Assembly (NCBI RefSeq): GCF_029872155.1
Contig: NZ_JARXLA010000008.1
Span: 312,501-376,500 of the forward strand
Direction of reading: 5' to 3'
Source: Hyphomicrobium sp. D-2
Lineage (GTDB): Bacteria > Pseudomonadota > Alphaproteobacteria > Rhizobiales > Hyphomicrobiaceae
DNA length: 64,000 bases
Made by a program: the position numbers and the translations under genes
The notes under the pieces: generated by a model
Told to the model about the DNA's origin: nothing
Database searches by the model: none
The model's input: the letters and a program-made list of their open reading frames with translations, nothing else
In this document: positions 1-12,113 of the stretch, piece after piece
Layout: every line of letters starts with the position of its first letter
Numbering within the stretch: the first letter of the stretch is position 1

Positions 1-1686
<1,686 letters not shown>

Positions 1687-1718
1687 GACGTTTCCCCAGA
1701 TCCCTTCTCGCCGGCCGC

Positions 1719-2600
1719 TTATACGGCCTCAGCGCCCGAGATGATCTCGATGAGTTCCTTGGTGATCATTGCCTGACGGGTACGGTTGTACGTAAGCGTC
1801 AGCTTGTTGATCATCTCGCCAGCGTTGCGCGTTGCCGAATCCATCGCGCTCATCTGCGCGCCATAGAACGAAGCAACGTTCTCCAGCAGGCCGCGGAAGA
1901 TCTGAGTCGAGATATTCAAGGTGACCAGGTCGCCAAGAACTTCTTCCTCGCTCGGCTCGTACTGGTGAATCGCCTCAGCGCCACCCGCTGCCTCAGCCTT
2001 GCCGTCGGGCAGCTTGGCGGGGATAAGCTGAAGTGCGGTCGGCACCTGCTTGATGACCGACTTGAACTCCGAGAAGTACAGCGTCGCCACATCAAACTCG
2101 CCCGCTTCGTAGAGGCGCAGCAGCTTCTGCGCGATCTCATCGGCGTTGGCGAATGCAACCTGGCGCACGGCGCGCAGATCGATGCGATCAATATAATGCT
2201 CGCCCAGCTCGCGCTTCAGGGCTTCAGCACCCTTACGGCCAACCATGATCATCTTCACGGTCTTGCCGGCGGCGAGGAGACGCTGTGCGTCCTGACGGGC
2301 AAGCTTGGAGATGTTGCCGTTGAAACCACCGGCAAGACCACGCTCGCCGGTCATCACAACCATCAGATGGACGTTATCGCGGCCGGTGCCGGCCAGGAGC
2401 GGCGCCGAACCCTTGTCAGTGACGCGCGAACCGAGGTTGGCGATCATCTGGTCCATACGCTCGGCGTAGGGACGGGCGGCGGTTGCGACTTCCTGCGCAC
2501 GGCGAAGCTTCGCCGCGGCAACCATCTGCATCGCCTTGGTGATTTTACGCGTCGCCTTCACTGAGGAGATGCGATTTCTGAGGTCTTTCAAGCTCGCCAT
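1719..2600 (-). CDS. atpG: F1 ATP synthase subunit gamma
   Basis: Central rotor stalk of F1, linking proton flow through Fo to catalysis in the alpha3beta3 head. It has 293 residues, normal for alphaproteobacteria. The N-terminus [20 protein letters not shown] and the C-terminus [20 protein letters not shown] are the two conserved coiled-coil ends of gamma. The central fold includes the [10 protein letters not shown] segment. It lies 73 nt downstream of atpA and 32 nt upstream of the inserted ohr gene on the minus strand. Confidence 0.98.
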   Translation of the reverse strand: MASLKDLRNRISSVKATRKITKAMQMVAAAKLRRAQEVATAARPYAERMDQMIANLGSRVTDKGSAPLLAGTGRDNVHLMVVMTGERGLAGGFNGNISKLARQDAQRLLAAGKTVKMIMVGRKGAEALKRELGEHYIDRIDLRAVRQVAFANADEIAQKLLRLYEAGEFDVATLYFSEFKSVIKQVPTALQLIPAKLPDGKAEAAGGAEAIHQYEPSEEEVLGDLVTLNISTQIFRGLLENVASFYGAQMSAMDSATRNAGEMINKLTLTYNRTRQAMITKELIEIISGAEAV

Positions 2601-2673
2601 CGGGCGGCGCCTTCCTTCTTATCCTGCTGGCCCCGGGGGCGCCCTAATGGCGCGCCCGGATCACAATCGATAA

Positions 2674-4209
<1,536 letters not shown>

Positions 4210-4314
4210 CACTTGCCTCTTCCCTTACAGCGCTTCGTTACGTGCTGGCGCCAGCGGCGCCGGAGCCCTTTTCCAGGAGCGGCCGCAGGGAAAGCCCGCA
4301 GCCGGTCTCCCCGA

Positions 4315-4872
4315 TCAGGCGCCCTTCAGCACGACCTTTAGATTTGAGAGCTTCGTCCGCAGCGAGGAATCAAACATACGGCTGCCAACTTTGACCACCA
4401 GGCCGCCAAGCAGCGAGGGGTCAATCTTGGTTTCCAGCCGCACATCCTTACCGTAGGACGCCTTCAGCGTATTCTTCAGCTCGGCGAGCTGCTCATCGCT
4501 GAGCTGAACCGCCGACTGTACTTCGGCCGTCATCTCACCCCGGTGAAGGGCAAGCTGCTGGCGGAAATTCTTGATGATGTCCTCAGCAGCTGACAGGCGC
4601 CGATTGCGCGCCACCACCTTGAGGAAATTGCCGGTTGTAGCGCCGACAGAGGCCCAATCGAGCACCGCCTTCAAGGCGCGCTCCTGATCTTCGGCCGCAA
4701 AAGCGGGGCTGTTAACCAACCGCTTGAGGTCTTCGCTCCCGTTGAGCAGACCCTGAAACTTGGAGAGATCGGCATCGACAGCGTCGAGTTCGCCCTGCTC
4801 CCGCGCTAATTCAAACAGCGCCGAGGCATAGCGCCCCGCAACACCTGACGTCATATGATTGTCCGTTGCCAC
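4315..4872 (-). CDS. atpH: F1 ATP synthase subunit delta
   Basis: Peripheral-stalk subunit (OSCP homologue) that holds F1 to the b subunits. The GTG start at 4870-4872 gives 185 residues (MATDNHMTSGVAGRYASALF), which matches the family length of about 186. An ATG six codons further in is the alternative, giving 179 residues. A GAGAG sequence lies 9 nt before the GTG. The conserved C-terminal part, with DPSLLGGLVVKVGSRMFDSS, is present. It is the first gene of the atp operon here, about 105 nt before atpA. Confidence 0.95.
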   Translation of the reverse strand: MATDNHMTSGVAGRYASALFELAREQGELDAVDADLSKFQGLLNGSEDLKRLVNSPAFAAEDQERALKAVLDWASVGATTGNFLKVVARNRRLSAAEDIIKNFRQQLALHRGEMTAEVQSAVQLSDEQLAELKNTLKASYGKDVRLETKIDPSLLGGLVVKVGSRMFDSSLRTKLSNLKVVLKGA

Positions 4873-5224
4873 GTGAAAACGCTCTCGCCGGCAGCCAAAA
4901 ACGGGGGCAATCAGGCCAAATGGCCAGCCACACCCTCCCCCGTTTTGAGGAAATTCAGTCCGCACCGAAGGTGGCCGCAAGCACGTGATGCCCCAGCACA
5001 CCTGTAAAGTGCGCGGGTTCTCTAACATGCACCGGGCCACCCTTCAACGGGGGATAGGCGCCCGAATGCCGCATTTGGCGATCATTTGGCCGACCTAACC
5101 AGATGAACAGAACCTGCATGCCACCTTCAGAGAGGGTTCAGCCCGGAAAGTGTTGAATGCTTTCCATGGTCGGCGGGACAGCCGGCACCGAGATCAAAGG
5201 CCAGAAGGCCAAAGGGGAAAGACA
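4873..5224. other. Divergent promoter region of atp operon and small secreted gene
   Basis: This 352-base gene-free stretch separates the minus-strand atpH from the plus-strand gene at 5225. Both must start transcription here or read in from outside. I found no convincing -35/-10 pair on either strand. A GGGGAAAG ribosome site for the plus-strand gene lies at its right end. Confidence 0.5.
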
Positions 5225-5521
5225 ATGACCATCGCTCGCAAGTTCACCGCTGTTGCCACCGCCGCCGCTATCGCAGTCGGCAGCCTGGGTACCCTGACGA
5301 CCGCCGCTGAAGCCGGCCCCCGCCACGGCGGATATTACGGCGGCAAGCATTACAACCACGGCGGTCCGGGCTACGGACACGGTCACTACAAGAATCGCGG
5401 TCGCGGCCATGGCCACCATCACGGCCACTATCGCAAGAAGGACAACACCGGAAAGTACATCGCAATCGGTGCCGCCGCTCTGATGCTCGGTGTCATCGCT
5501 TCGGAGGCTTCGCGTCGCTAG
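5225..5521 (+). CDS. Small secreted or membrane-anchored His/Gly/Tyr-rich protein
   Basis: A 98-residue protein of unknown function. Residues 1 to about 30 form a Sec-type signal peptide (MTIARKFTAVATAAAIAVGS, with cleavage likely after AEA). Residues 32-72 are dominated by His, Gly, Tyr and Asn (HGGYYGGKHYNHGG, GRGHGHHHGHYRKK). A hydrophobic segment, YIAIGAAALMLGVIA, lies near the C-terminus. The His-rich stretch could bind metal, but that is inference; similar low-complexity proteins occur in rhizobial envelopes. The start is chosen for its GGGGAAAG site 4 to 5 nt upstream and for the signal peptide that begins there. Confidence 0.75.
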   Translation: MTIARKFTAVATAAAIAVGSLGTLTTAAEAGPRHGGYYGGKHYNHGGPGYGHGHYKNRGRGHGHHHGHYRKKDNTGKYIAIGAAALMLGVIASEASRR

Positions 5522-5543
5522 CCATCCGCGACACTTCCTCCGA

Positions 5544-5565
5544 GCCGGGGGTTTCGGCCCCCGGC
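5544..5565 (+). terminator. GC-rich hairpin after the small secreted gene
   Basis: GCCGGGGG pairs perfectly with CCCCCGGC across a 6-base loop, 22 bases after the stop codon. No U-run follows, so it may be a weak or Rho-assisted terminator or a 3'-end protector rather than a full intrinsic terminator. Confidence 0.45.
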
Positions 5566-5776
5566 ACCTTCGCTCCCGTACTTACGTACTTAGCTAACAC
5601 CCCTCAAACACGACCCGACGCCCCCACGGAGAAATGCGTTTCAGCGTTCGTACGAGTTTCAAGACCCAGACCATGATCGCTTCGGACCCTGACAGTCCAA
5701 CGCGTGAATCATCGGTCCAAGCATGACGATGAAACGATAATTGCGACTGGGCGCTGCCACCCTCGCGCTCAGTCCC

Positions 5777-5814
5777 GGCCGGACCTTTCCCCCCAAGGTC
5801 CGGCCATTTCTTTC
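5777..5814 (+). terminator. Intrinsic terminator on the plus strand
   Basis: The arm GGCCGGACCTT (5777-5787) pairs perfectly with AAGGTCCGGCC (5795-5805), followed by ATTTCTTTC. The U-rich tail is on the plus strand only. It lies 255 nt past the small secreted gene, so it either ends that transcript or ends an unannotated RNA starting between 5570 and 5770. The rest of 5566-5843 shows no convincing gene. Confidence 0.7.
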
Positions 5815-5843
5815 GGCTCCTGAACACTTTGCTGAGCACACCC

Positions 5844-7001
5844 TCATCGTTGGGGCCACGCCCAACCCGGAGGTGTCATGTCATCGATTCTGGTCTCACC
5901 CAGCACCTTGTGCAGTTTCAGGATCGAGCAGCCCTGCACTTTCGACAACTCATCGACCAATGTCGGCGCGTGAGACACAACGATCACCTGCGAGCGCTTC
6001 GACGCGGCGGCGATGAGGCGGCCCAATGCGGGCAACAGATCGGGATGCAGACTCGTTTCTGGCTCGTTGAGAACAAGCAGCGGAGAAGGTCGCGGGCTTA
6101 AGAGCGCTGCCACCAGCAGCAGATATCGCAGTGTGCCGTCTGAAAGTTCGGATGTCCGGAGCGGCCTCAACAGGCCACGCTGTTGCATGCTCAGTTCAAA
6201 CAACCCATCGACCTCAGACACAATCAGTTCGCTACCCGGAAAAGCGTCGTCCACGCTTGCTTCCAATTCAGCGCCGTTGCCTATTTCCAGAATAGTCTGA
6301 ATGGCAGATGGAAGATCATGGCCGTCGGCAGCCAACACCGGCGTTCGCGTCCCGATCTGCGGTTTGCGCGCGGGCGCATCTGCGTCGGTGCGAAAGTGAT
6401 CGTAAAAGCGCCAGGACTTCATTTTCTCGCGCAACACCAGCAGCTCCAGCATGTGCTCGGGATCCGCTGCGTGAGTCATCATGCTGTCAAATGATGCCAG
6501 ATCCGAGATCACGGTCTTCCGCGTCCCGCCCTTCGTCATCACGCTCACACCGGCACCTGCTCGCTGTGCCAATACGTTGGACCGTTTGAGCATCTCGCCC
6601 ATCCAGACGGCCTCGCACTTGATCATCGGATCGCGGCCGAACGCACTTCTGGAATCCGGTATCGGCAAACCCAAGTCTATCGCATAACCGTAGTCTTGGT
6701 CCGCAAAGCCGAGCTTCAGTGCGATCGGCCCATCACGTCGCGTGCCTTGCACAGGCACGTCTCCGCGCACCATCCTGCGCGATATCTGCTCCGGCCCTGC
6801 CCACAGCGTGGACTGCAACCCACCTTCACGCGCGAGCGCCGGAATGACGCGCCCCTGCGCAACGTCAGCCAACAGGCGTATCGAACGATAAAGGCTGCTT
6901 TTGCCGCTGCCATTCTCGCCCGTCACCAGCGTCAGCTGTCCAAGCGGGATGACCAGATCTCGCAACGAGCGATAACCTGCAACAGCAAATGTAATCAGCA
7001 C
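5844..7001 (-). CDS. AAA/ABC-like ATPase of the RecF/OLD-like family, substrate unknown
   Basis: A 385-residue ATPase of the SMC/RecF/OLD type. The N-terminus MLITFAVAGYRSLRDLVIPL leads into the Walker A motif GENGSGKSS near residue 30. The C-terminal half has a signature-like SDGTLRYLLL, the Walker B segment LLVLNEPETSLHP and an H-loop VVSHAP. There is an Asn where most relatives have Asp before the catalytic Glu (NEPE, not DEPE). No nuclease (TOPRIM) domain is visible and no partner gene adjoins, so the role is open; DNA repair or an effector-like function are both possible. It ends 63 nt from priA on the same strand. Confidence 0.8.
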   Translation of the reverse strand: MLITFAVAGYRSLRDLVIPLGQLTLVTGENGSGKSSLYRSIRLLADVAQGRVIPALAREGGLQSTLWAGPEQISRRMVRGDVPVQGTRRDGPIALKLGFADQDYGYAIDLGLPIPDSRSAFGRDPMIKCEAVWMGEMLKRSNVLAQRAGAGVSVMTKGGTRKTVISDLASFDSMMTHAADPEHMLELLVLREKMKSWRFYDHFRTDADAPARKPQIGTRTPVLAADGHDLPSAIQTILEIGNGAELEASVDDAFPGSELIVSEVDGLFELSMQQRGLLRPLRTSELSDGTLRYLLLVAALLSPRPSPLLVLNEPETSLHPDLLPALGRLIAAASKRSQVIVVSHAPTLVDELSKVQGCSILKLHKVLGETRIDDMTPPGWAWPQR

Positions 7002-7064
7002 TGGTGGCTCTCATTCGAACAGTTTTTGCAAAATGTCGGGCTTGCTGAAGCCACGCTGCCACCA

Positions 7065-9290
7065 TCAAAGGAAGCTGTAAGGGTCGATGTCAATCGAGAC
7101 GCGAACGTCACCTTTCAGCGGCGGCACCTCCGCCATCCACGCGCGCAGATAGCCCTGCACATCCAGCTCACGCGGCGCTTTCACCAGAATGCGCCAGCGA
7201 TGCCGGCCGCGAATGATCGACAGCGGCGCTTCCGCCGGACCCAGCACTTCGATTTTTTCTGAACGTGGCGCGCGGCGTGTAATTTCACGCGCCACCTGCT
7301 GCGCCACGTCTTTCTCGCGCGCTGCAACAACCAGCGCTACCAATCGTCCGAATGGCGGCAGAAGGCCTTTGCGCCGCGTTGCAATCTCGTGATTCAAAAA
7401 CGCTTCGCGGTCGCCCGAAATAATCGCCGCCATCACCGGATGCTCCGGCATATGCGTTTGCACCAGACCGCGCCCTTCGGTGAGCGCACGGCCGGCGCGG
7501 CCCGTCACCTGATGCAAAAGTTGGAATGTGCGTTCGCCCGCGCGCGGATCGGCGCCTTGCGCCAAACCAAGATCGCCATCGACGATGCCGACCGTTGCCA
7601 GGTTCGGGAAGTGATGGCCCTTGGCAACCATCTGCGTACCGATGACGATGTCGATGCCGCCGGCTTCAATGCTGCGAATAATCTCGCGCATTTCTGTCAG
7701 GCCCGGCACGAGATCTGATGACAGCAACGCCACGCGCGCATCTGGAAAACGCTCAGCCACTTCTTCCGCAACGCGTTCGACACCGGGCCCGCACGCAACC
7801 AGCGACCCGGGCTCGGAGCACTTCGGACACTTCTCGGGCAGCGGAATTGAAAAGCCACAGTGATGGCAATGCAGCCGCCCACGAAAACGGTGCTCCACCA
7901 GCCACGCCGTACACTGCGGACATTCGATGCGATGCCCGCACGTCCGGCACAGCGTTAGTGGCGCATAACCACGCCGGTTGAGGAACAGCAGCGTTTGCTG
8001 GCCATCGGCCAGCGTATTCGCAACCGCTTCCACCAACGGCGGCGCAAGCCAGCGACCTTTATCCGGCGGCGTTGTCTTCAGGTCGATCGCCGTTATATCG
8101 GGAAGCGATGCACCGGAATACCGCCCCGGCAGCACGACGTGCCGATAGCGCCCGGTGCGCGCGTTGACGTGCGTTTCGATTGATGGTGTGGCGGACGCCA
8201 GCAACACCGGGAAGCCACCGAGATTGCCGCGCACCACCGCCATGTCGCGCGCCTGATAGTGCACGCGGTCGTCCTGCTTGTAGCCCGCGTCGTGCTCTTC
8301 ATCGACGATGATGAGACCGAGATCGCTGAACGGCAGAAACAGCGCCGAGCGGGCACCGACAACAACGCGCGCTTCACCCGTCGCCGCCTGCCGCCACACG
8401 CGACCACGCTCCGGCCCTGACAGCGCCGAATGCCATTCCACCGGCGCGCAGCCAAAGCGCGAATGAAACCGACGCATGAACTGATCCGTCAGCGCGATTT
8501 CCGGCAGCATGATAACCGCCTGCCTGCCATGCTCTAGCGCACGCGCGACGGCCTCAAAATAAACCTCCGTCTTGCCCGACCCGGTGACGCCATCCAGCAG
8601 CGTGACGGAAAAGTTCTGCGCATCGACAGAAGCGCGCAACGCATGCACCGCCTGATGCTGCTCCGGCGTGAATTCCATCTCACGATGATGCGGATCGGGC
8701 AGCGGCGGGCGCTTTTCCGGAATCGCCACTTCCACCAGATTGCCCGATGCGACAAGACCGTCGATGACACCGGTGGAACAACCCGCTTCCTGCGCCAGCG
8801 CCGACTTGGCGCGAATGGCGCCATCGCCGGCAATTTCCAGCGCCTTGTGGCGGGCTGGCGTCATGCGCGCCGGTTCAGCAGCGCCCGCAACAATCGTCAC
8901 GCCGAAGCGTGGCTTCACCGGCTCGAACGCGGCGCGCGCGCTCATCATCATGCGTACGGTCATACCCAGCGGAGCCAACGTATATTTCGCGATCCACTCG
9001 GCAAAGCGCAGTGTGATTTCCGGCAGCGGCGGCACATCGAGCCGCGCAACGACGGCTTTCAGCTTCTTCGGATCGACGGGCTTGCCCGGTTCGCCCACCG
9101 GCCGATCCCACACCACACCGGTGCGGGTTTGCGGCCCGAACGGCACCAGCACAAAGCAACCGGGCTCAACTTCTACGCCATGCGGCACGATGTAGTCGTA
9201 GGTCTGATCCAGCGCGACAGCCATCACCACGGGCACCGTCACCGGTGCGCCGCGCGGCTCGTCATCAAGAGGCGCAAACAGACTGTCCAT
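7065..9290 (-). CDS. priA: Primosomal replication restart helicase PriA
   Basis: 3'-to-5' DNA helicase that reloads the replisome at stalled forks. The chosen start MDSLFAPLDDEPRGAPVTVP gives 741 residues, close to the usual 730; an upstream in-frame ATG at 9311 adds 7 residues. Motifs in order are Walker A GVTGSGKTEVYF, Walker B IIVDEEHDAGYKQ, eight zinc-binding cysteines (CRTCGHRIECPQC, then LHCHHCGF and EKCPKCSE) and motif VI QVTGRAGR. No strong ribosome site marks any candidate start. It runs divergently from the cbpA-cbpM fusion. Confidence 0.96.
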   Translation of the reverse strand: MDSLFAPLDDEPRGAPVTVPVVMAVALDQTYDYIVPHGVEVEPGCFVLVPFGPQTRTGVVWDRPVGEPGKPVDPKKLKAVVARLDVPPLPEITLRFAEWIAKYTLAPLGMTVRMMMSARAAFEPVKPRFGVTIVAGAAEPARMTPARHKALEIAGDGAIRAKSALAQEAGCSTGVIDGLVASGNLVEVAIPEKRPPLPDPHHREMEFTPEQHQAVHALRASVDAQNFSVTLLDGVTGSGKTEVYFEAVARALEHGRQAVIMLPEIALTDQFMRRFHSRFGCAPVEWHSALSGPERGRVWRQAATGEARVVVGARSALFLPFSDLGLIIVDEEHDAGYKQDDRVHYQARDMAVVRGNLGGFPVLLASATPSIETHVNARTGRYRHVVLPGRYSGASLPDITAIDLKTTPPDKGRWLAPPLVEAVANTLADGQQTLLFLNRRGYAPLTLCRTCGHRIECPQCTAWLVEHRFRGRLHCHHCGFSIPLPEKCPKCSEPGSLVACGPGVERVAEEVAERFPDARVALLSSDLVPGLTEMREIIRSIEAGGIDIVIGTQMVAKGHHFPNLATVGIVDGDLGLAQGADPRAGERTFQLLHQVTGRAGRALTEGRGLVQTHMPEHPVMAAIISGDREAFLNHEIATRRKGLLPPFGRLVALVVAAREKDVAQQVAREITRRAPRSEKIEVLGPAEAPLSIIRGRHRWRILVKAPRELDVQGYLRAWMAEVPPLKGDVRVSIDIDPYSFL

Positions 9291-9524
9291 AGGCGCGACA
9301 AGGACCCCCATCGAAAGGCGCGCGGTGCAAAGCTTTCGATTACCTAAACAACAACGGCGGCACACCCAAGGCATCGCGAGGGAAAGGCCGCGCATTTCTT
9401 TGTCGCCGGGTTTCAGCCGCAACGACGGAAATAATCCTTGTCGATATCACAGATTAACCGCTGAGCGACAGGCGGCGGCTATGCTGCGGCCCTGCGTCGA
9501 GGTCGCGGAGGAAGCACCGGCTCC

Positions 9525-10853
9525 ATGGAATACAAAGACTACTACAAAATCCTCGGTGTCGAGCGCACCGCCACCCAGGATGAAATCAAGCGCGCGTATC
9601 GCAAGCTGGCGCGCACCTATCATCCCGATGTGAACAAGGAGCCCGATGCCGAGACCAAGTTCAAGGATGCTGGCGAAGCCTACGAAGTCCTAAAAGATCC
9701 AGAGAAGCGCGCTGCATATAACGAACTGGGCGCCAACTGGCAGCAGGGTCAGCAGTTCCGCCCGCCGCCAAACTGGGATGCAGGATCTGAATTTTCCGGC
9801 GGCGGCTACACCGATGCCGACCCGTCGCAGTTCTCCGATTTCTTCGAGGGACTGTTTGGCGAACGCATGCGCGGCACAGGTCGCGGCGGTGCAGGCGGTA
9901 CCGGAGCGGGTGCGGGCCGTGGCGGCTATCAGCGCCGCGAGTTTCATATGCCTGGCGAGGATCACCACGCCAAGGTGGTCATCAATTTGCGCGACGCCTA
10001 CACCGGCGCCAAGCGCGAGATTACCCTGCGTGTGCCGGAACTCGATGATACCGGCCACGTTACCGTGAAAGATCGCACGCTCAGCATCACGATCCCGAAG
10101 GGCATTCGTGAGGGCCAGAGCATTCGCCTTGCGGGGCAGGGGTCTCCTGGCATGGGCAAGGGCCAGCCCGGCGATCTCTATCTGGAGATAGCGTTTGCAC
10201 CGGATCCGCACTTCCGCGTCGAGGGCAAGGATGTCTACCTCGATCTGCCGATTACGCCGTGGGAAGCGGCATTGGGCGCCAGCATCAAAGTGCCGACCCC
10301 GGAAGGCGCGGTGATGCTGAAGATTCCACCCGGCTCCACCAAGGGACGCACGATGCGGCTGAAGGGCAAAGGCATTCCGTCCAACCCGCCGGGTGACATG
10401 CACGCGGTGCTGAAGATTGAAACGCCCGCCGCCGACAGCGACAAGGCGAAGGAGCTGTATAAAGAGATGGAACGCGAGCTTCCGTTCAATCCCCGCGCAA
10501 GTCTGGGAGTCCGATCGATGGCAGAACAGCAAAAACAGTCCGTGATTATTCTCGACGAGGAAGAGATCACGCTCGCCGATCTTACCCGCACCTGCCGCGT
10601 TCGCACTGAATGGGTGATGGAGCTGGTCGACGAAGGCGTCATCGAACCGCGCAGCCACGCCGGCCCGCAATGGCGGTTTTCCGCCACCAGCATCGTGCGC
10701 ATTCAAAAGGCACAGCGCCTGCAGAGCGACCTGGGCGTCAACGTGCCCGGCATCGCGCTGGCGTTGCAGCTGCTCGATCGCATCGACAATCTGGAATCGC
10801 GTTTGCGCGCCGCTTCCGTGCGACCGGACCTGCATGACCACGACGATGACTGA
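9525..10853 (+). CDS. CbpA-CbpM fusion: DnaJ-type co-chaperone joined to its modulator
   Basis: A 442-residue protein. Residues 1-70 are a J domain (HPD at 33-35) that stimulates DnaK. A Gly-rich linker covers about 105-135. Two beta-sandwich substrate domains without the DnaJ zinc finger follow, about 150-310, as in CbpA. CbpA-like sequence ends at FNPRASLGV (residue 329). After just two residues (Arg-Ser) a full CbpM-like MerR-type domain follows (332-442: IILDEEEITLADLTRTC, then WVMELVDEGVIEP). In E. coli CbpA and CbpM are separate neighbouring genes, and CbpM inhibits CbpA. Residue 330 is CGA, one transition from TGA, and an SD-like site precedes Met332, so the modulator might also be made alone. 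Confidence 0.93.
   Translation: MEYKDYYKILGVERTATQDEIKRAYRKLARTYHPDVNKEPDAETKFKDAGEAYEVLKDPEKRAAYNELGANWQQGQQFRPPPNWDAGSEFSGGGYTDADPSQFSDFFEGLFGERMRGTGRGGAGGTGAGAGRGGYQRREFHMPGEDHHAKVVINLRDAYTGAKREITLRVPELDDTGHVTVKDRTLSITIPKGIREGQSIRLAGQGSPGMGKGQPGDLYLEIAFAPDPHFRVEGKDVYLDLPITPWEAALGASIKVPTPEGAVMLKIPPGSTKGRTMRLKGKGIPSNPPGDMHAVLKIETPAADSDKAKELYKEMERELPFNPRASLGVRSMAEQQKQSVIILDEEEITLADLTRTCRVRTEWVMELVDEGVIEPRSHAGPQWRFSATSIVRIQKAQRLQSDLGVNVPGIALALQLLDRIDNLESRLRAASVRPDLHDHDDD
10505..10520 (+). promoter_or_regulatory. Internal ribosome-binding site and ATG for CbpM domain
   Basis: GGGAG (10505-10509) lies 8 nt before the in-frame ATG at 10518-10520, inside the fused reading frame. This is the spacing of a normal start and marks the expected start of a free CbpM of 111 residues. 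It may be a working internal start or a relic of the unfused operon. Confidence 0.55.
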
Positions 10854-11007
10854 GAAACTGCGCGGCGTTTAATGCGCAAACAGCAGCGCCGCCGAATTGA
10901 CACTCCGGCCACGGACCGCAGGCAGTCGTTTGCGGTCCGAATCTGATAGTTTTCACCGCGTGGAAAATCACGCGGCTCGGTCGGCCGCAGCGAGCGATCA
11001 CATATCG

Positions 11008-11982
11008 ATGACGTCACCACCCGATATCAGCGCTGAAGCTATTGCAGCTAGCGCGCCGCAACTGCCGCTCGGTGCCGACCTTGAGCGCGCCGTTGCCGAC
11101 TGGCTGACACATCTGCGTCATGGCCGCGATGCCTCGGACAAAACAATCGAAGCTTACGCACGCGATGTGCGCCAGTTTCTGAACTTTCTGGCGCATCGAC
11201 TTGGGCATCCGCCCTGCCTTGCCGATCTGCAGCATCTGGATCTGAAGGTGTTTCGCGGCTTCCTTGCCGCGCGCCGACGCAACGGCACGGTGAGCCGCTC
11301 TCTTGCACGTTCGCTGTCCGCGCTTCGACAGCTTTTCCGCTGGATGGAAGCTCGCAAGCTGCTGCAAAATCGCGCCATCCTTCAGCTCGCAATGCCGAAG
11401 GTGCCGCATTCGGTGCCCAAGCCGCTCACCGTGACGAAGGCTGCCGAAGTGGTGCAGGCTGATGCGGCCGCCGAACTCGACTGGGTGATCGCACGCGATG
11501 CTGCGGTGCTGCTCATGTTGTATGGGTGCGGATTGCGCATTTCAGAAGCACTGGGTTTGACGCCGCGGGATGCGCCAACGCCCGAGCGCGAAGTCATCCG
11601 CATCGTCGGCAAGGGCAGCAAGGAGCGGCTGGTGCCGGTTTTGCCAGCGATCCGCGAGGCGATTGCGCGTTACGTTGCGCTTTGCCCTTATCCGCTGGCG
11701 GCTGACGAACCGATGTTCCGCGGTGCGAAAGGCGGCCCGCTTTCACCGCGCATCATTCAACTCGCCATGCAGCGGATGCGCGAGACAATGGATCTTCCCG
11801 CCACGGCCACACCCCACGCGCTACGGCATTCGTTTGCCACGCATCTGCTCTCAGCGGGCGGCGATCTGCGGCAGATCCAGGAGTTGCTGGGGCATGCGTC
11901 ATTGTCGACGACGCAGGCATATACCGAAGTCGACCGGGAACGCCTGCTTGCGGTCTACGATGTCGCACATCCGCGCGCCTAA
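11008..11982 (+). CDS. xerC: Tyrosine recombinase XerC, chromosome dimer resolution
   Basis: Site-specific recombinase acting at dif with XerD and FtsK. The start MTSPPDISAEAIAASAPQL gives 324 residues, close to XerC length; the ribosome site is weak. The N-terminal SAM-like core-binding domain (WLTHLRHGRDASDKTIEAY) is followed by the catalytic domain: Arg in CGLRISEALGL, Lys in GKGSKERLVPV, HALRHSFATHLL, and LGHASLSTTQAYTEV with the nucleophile Tyr. The neighbourhood with priA and lpd is the standard Hyphomicrobiales one, so this is the housekeeping Xer enzyme, not a phage integrase. Confidence 0.95.
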   Translation: MTSPPDISAEAIAASAPQLPLGADLERAVADWLTHLRHGRDASDKTIEAYARDVRQFLNFLAHRLGHPPCLADLQHLDLKVFRGFLAARRRNGTVSRSLARSLSALRQLFRWMEARKLLQNRAILQLAMPKVPHSVPKPLTVTKAAEVVQADAAAELDWVIARDAAVLLMLYGCGLRISEALGLTPRDAPTPEREVIRIVGKGSKERLVPVLPAIREAIARYVALCPYPLAADEPMFRGAKGGPLSPRIIQLAMQRMRETMDLPATATPHALRHSFATHLLSAGGDLRQIQELLGHASLSTTQAYTEVDRERLLAVYDVAHPRA

Positions 11983-12113
11983 AGCCCGATTTTTGGGGCC
12001 GCAGCGCTAACCAACAGATATGACGACCTATTGTTGCCTCTTTTATTCTGCGGCTCGCCATGCGAGGGCGGGGGCTAAGACCCGCCAATCGTTTGCAGTA
12101 TCTGGGAAACCCC

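Noticed and set aside
5706-5720. A 14-base match, AATCATCGGTCCAA, also present near 61958
   Set aside because: Several such matches are expected by chance in 64 kb, and neither flank is similar.
11008-11982. Tyrosine recombinase as sign of a phage or island
   Set aside because: Motifs, length and the priA neighbourhood are those of housekeeping XerC; no att-like repeats or phage genes nearby.
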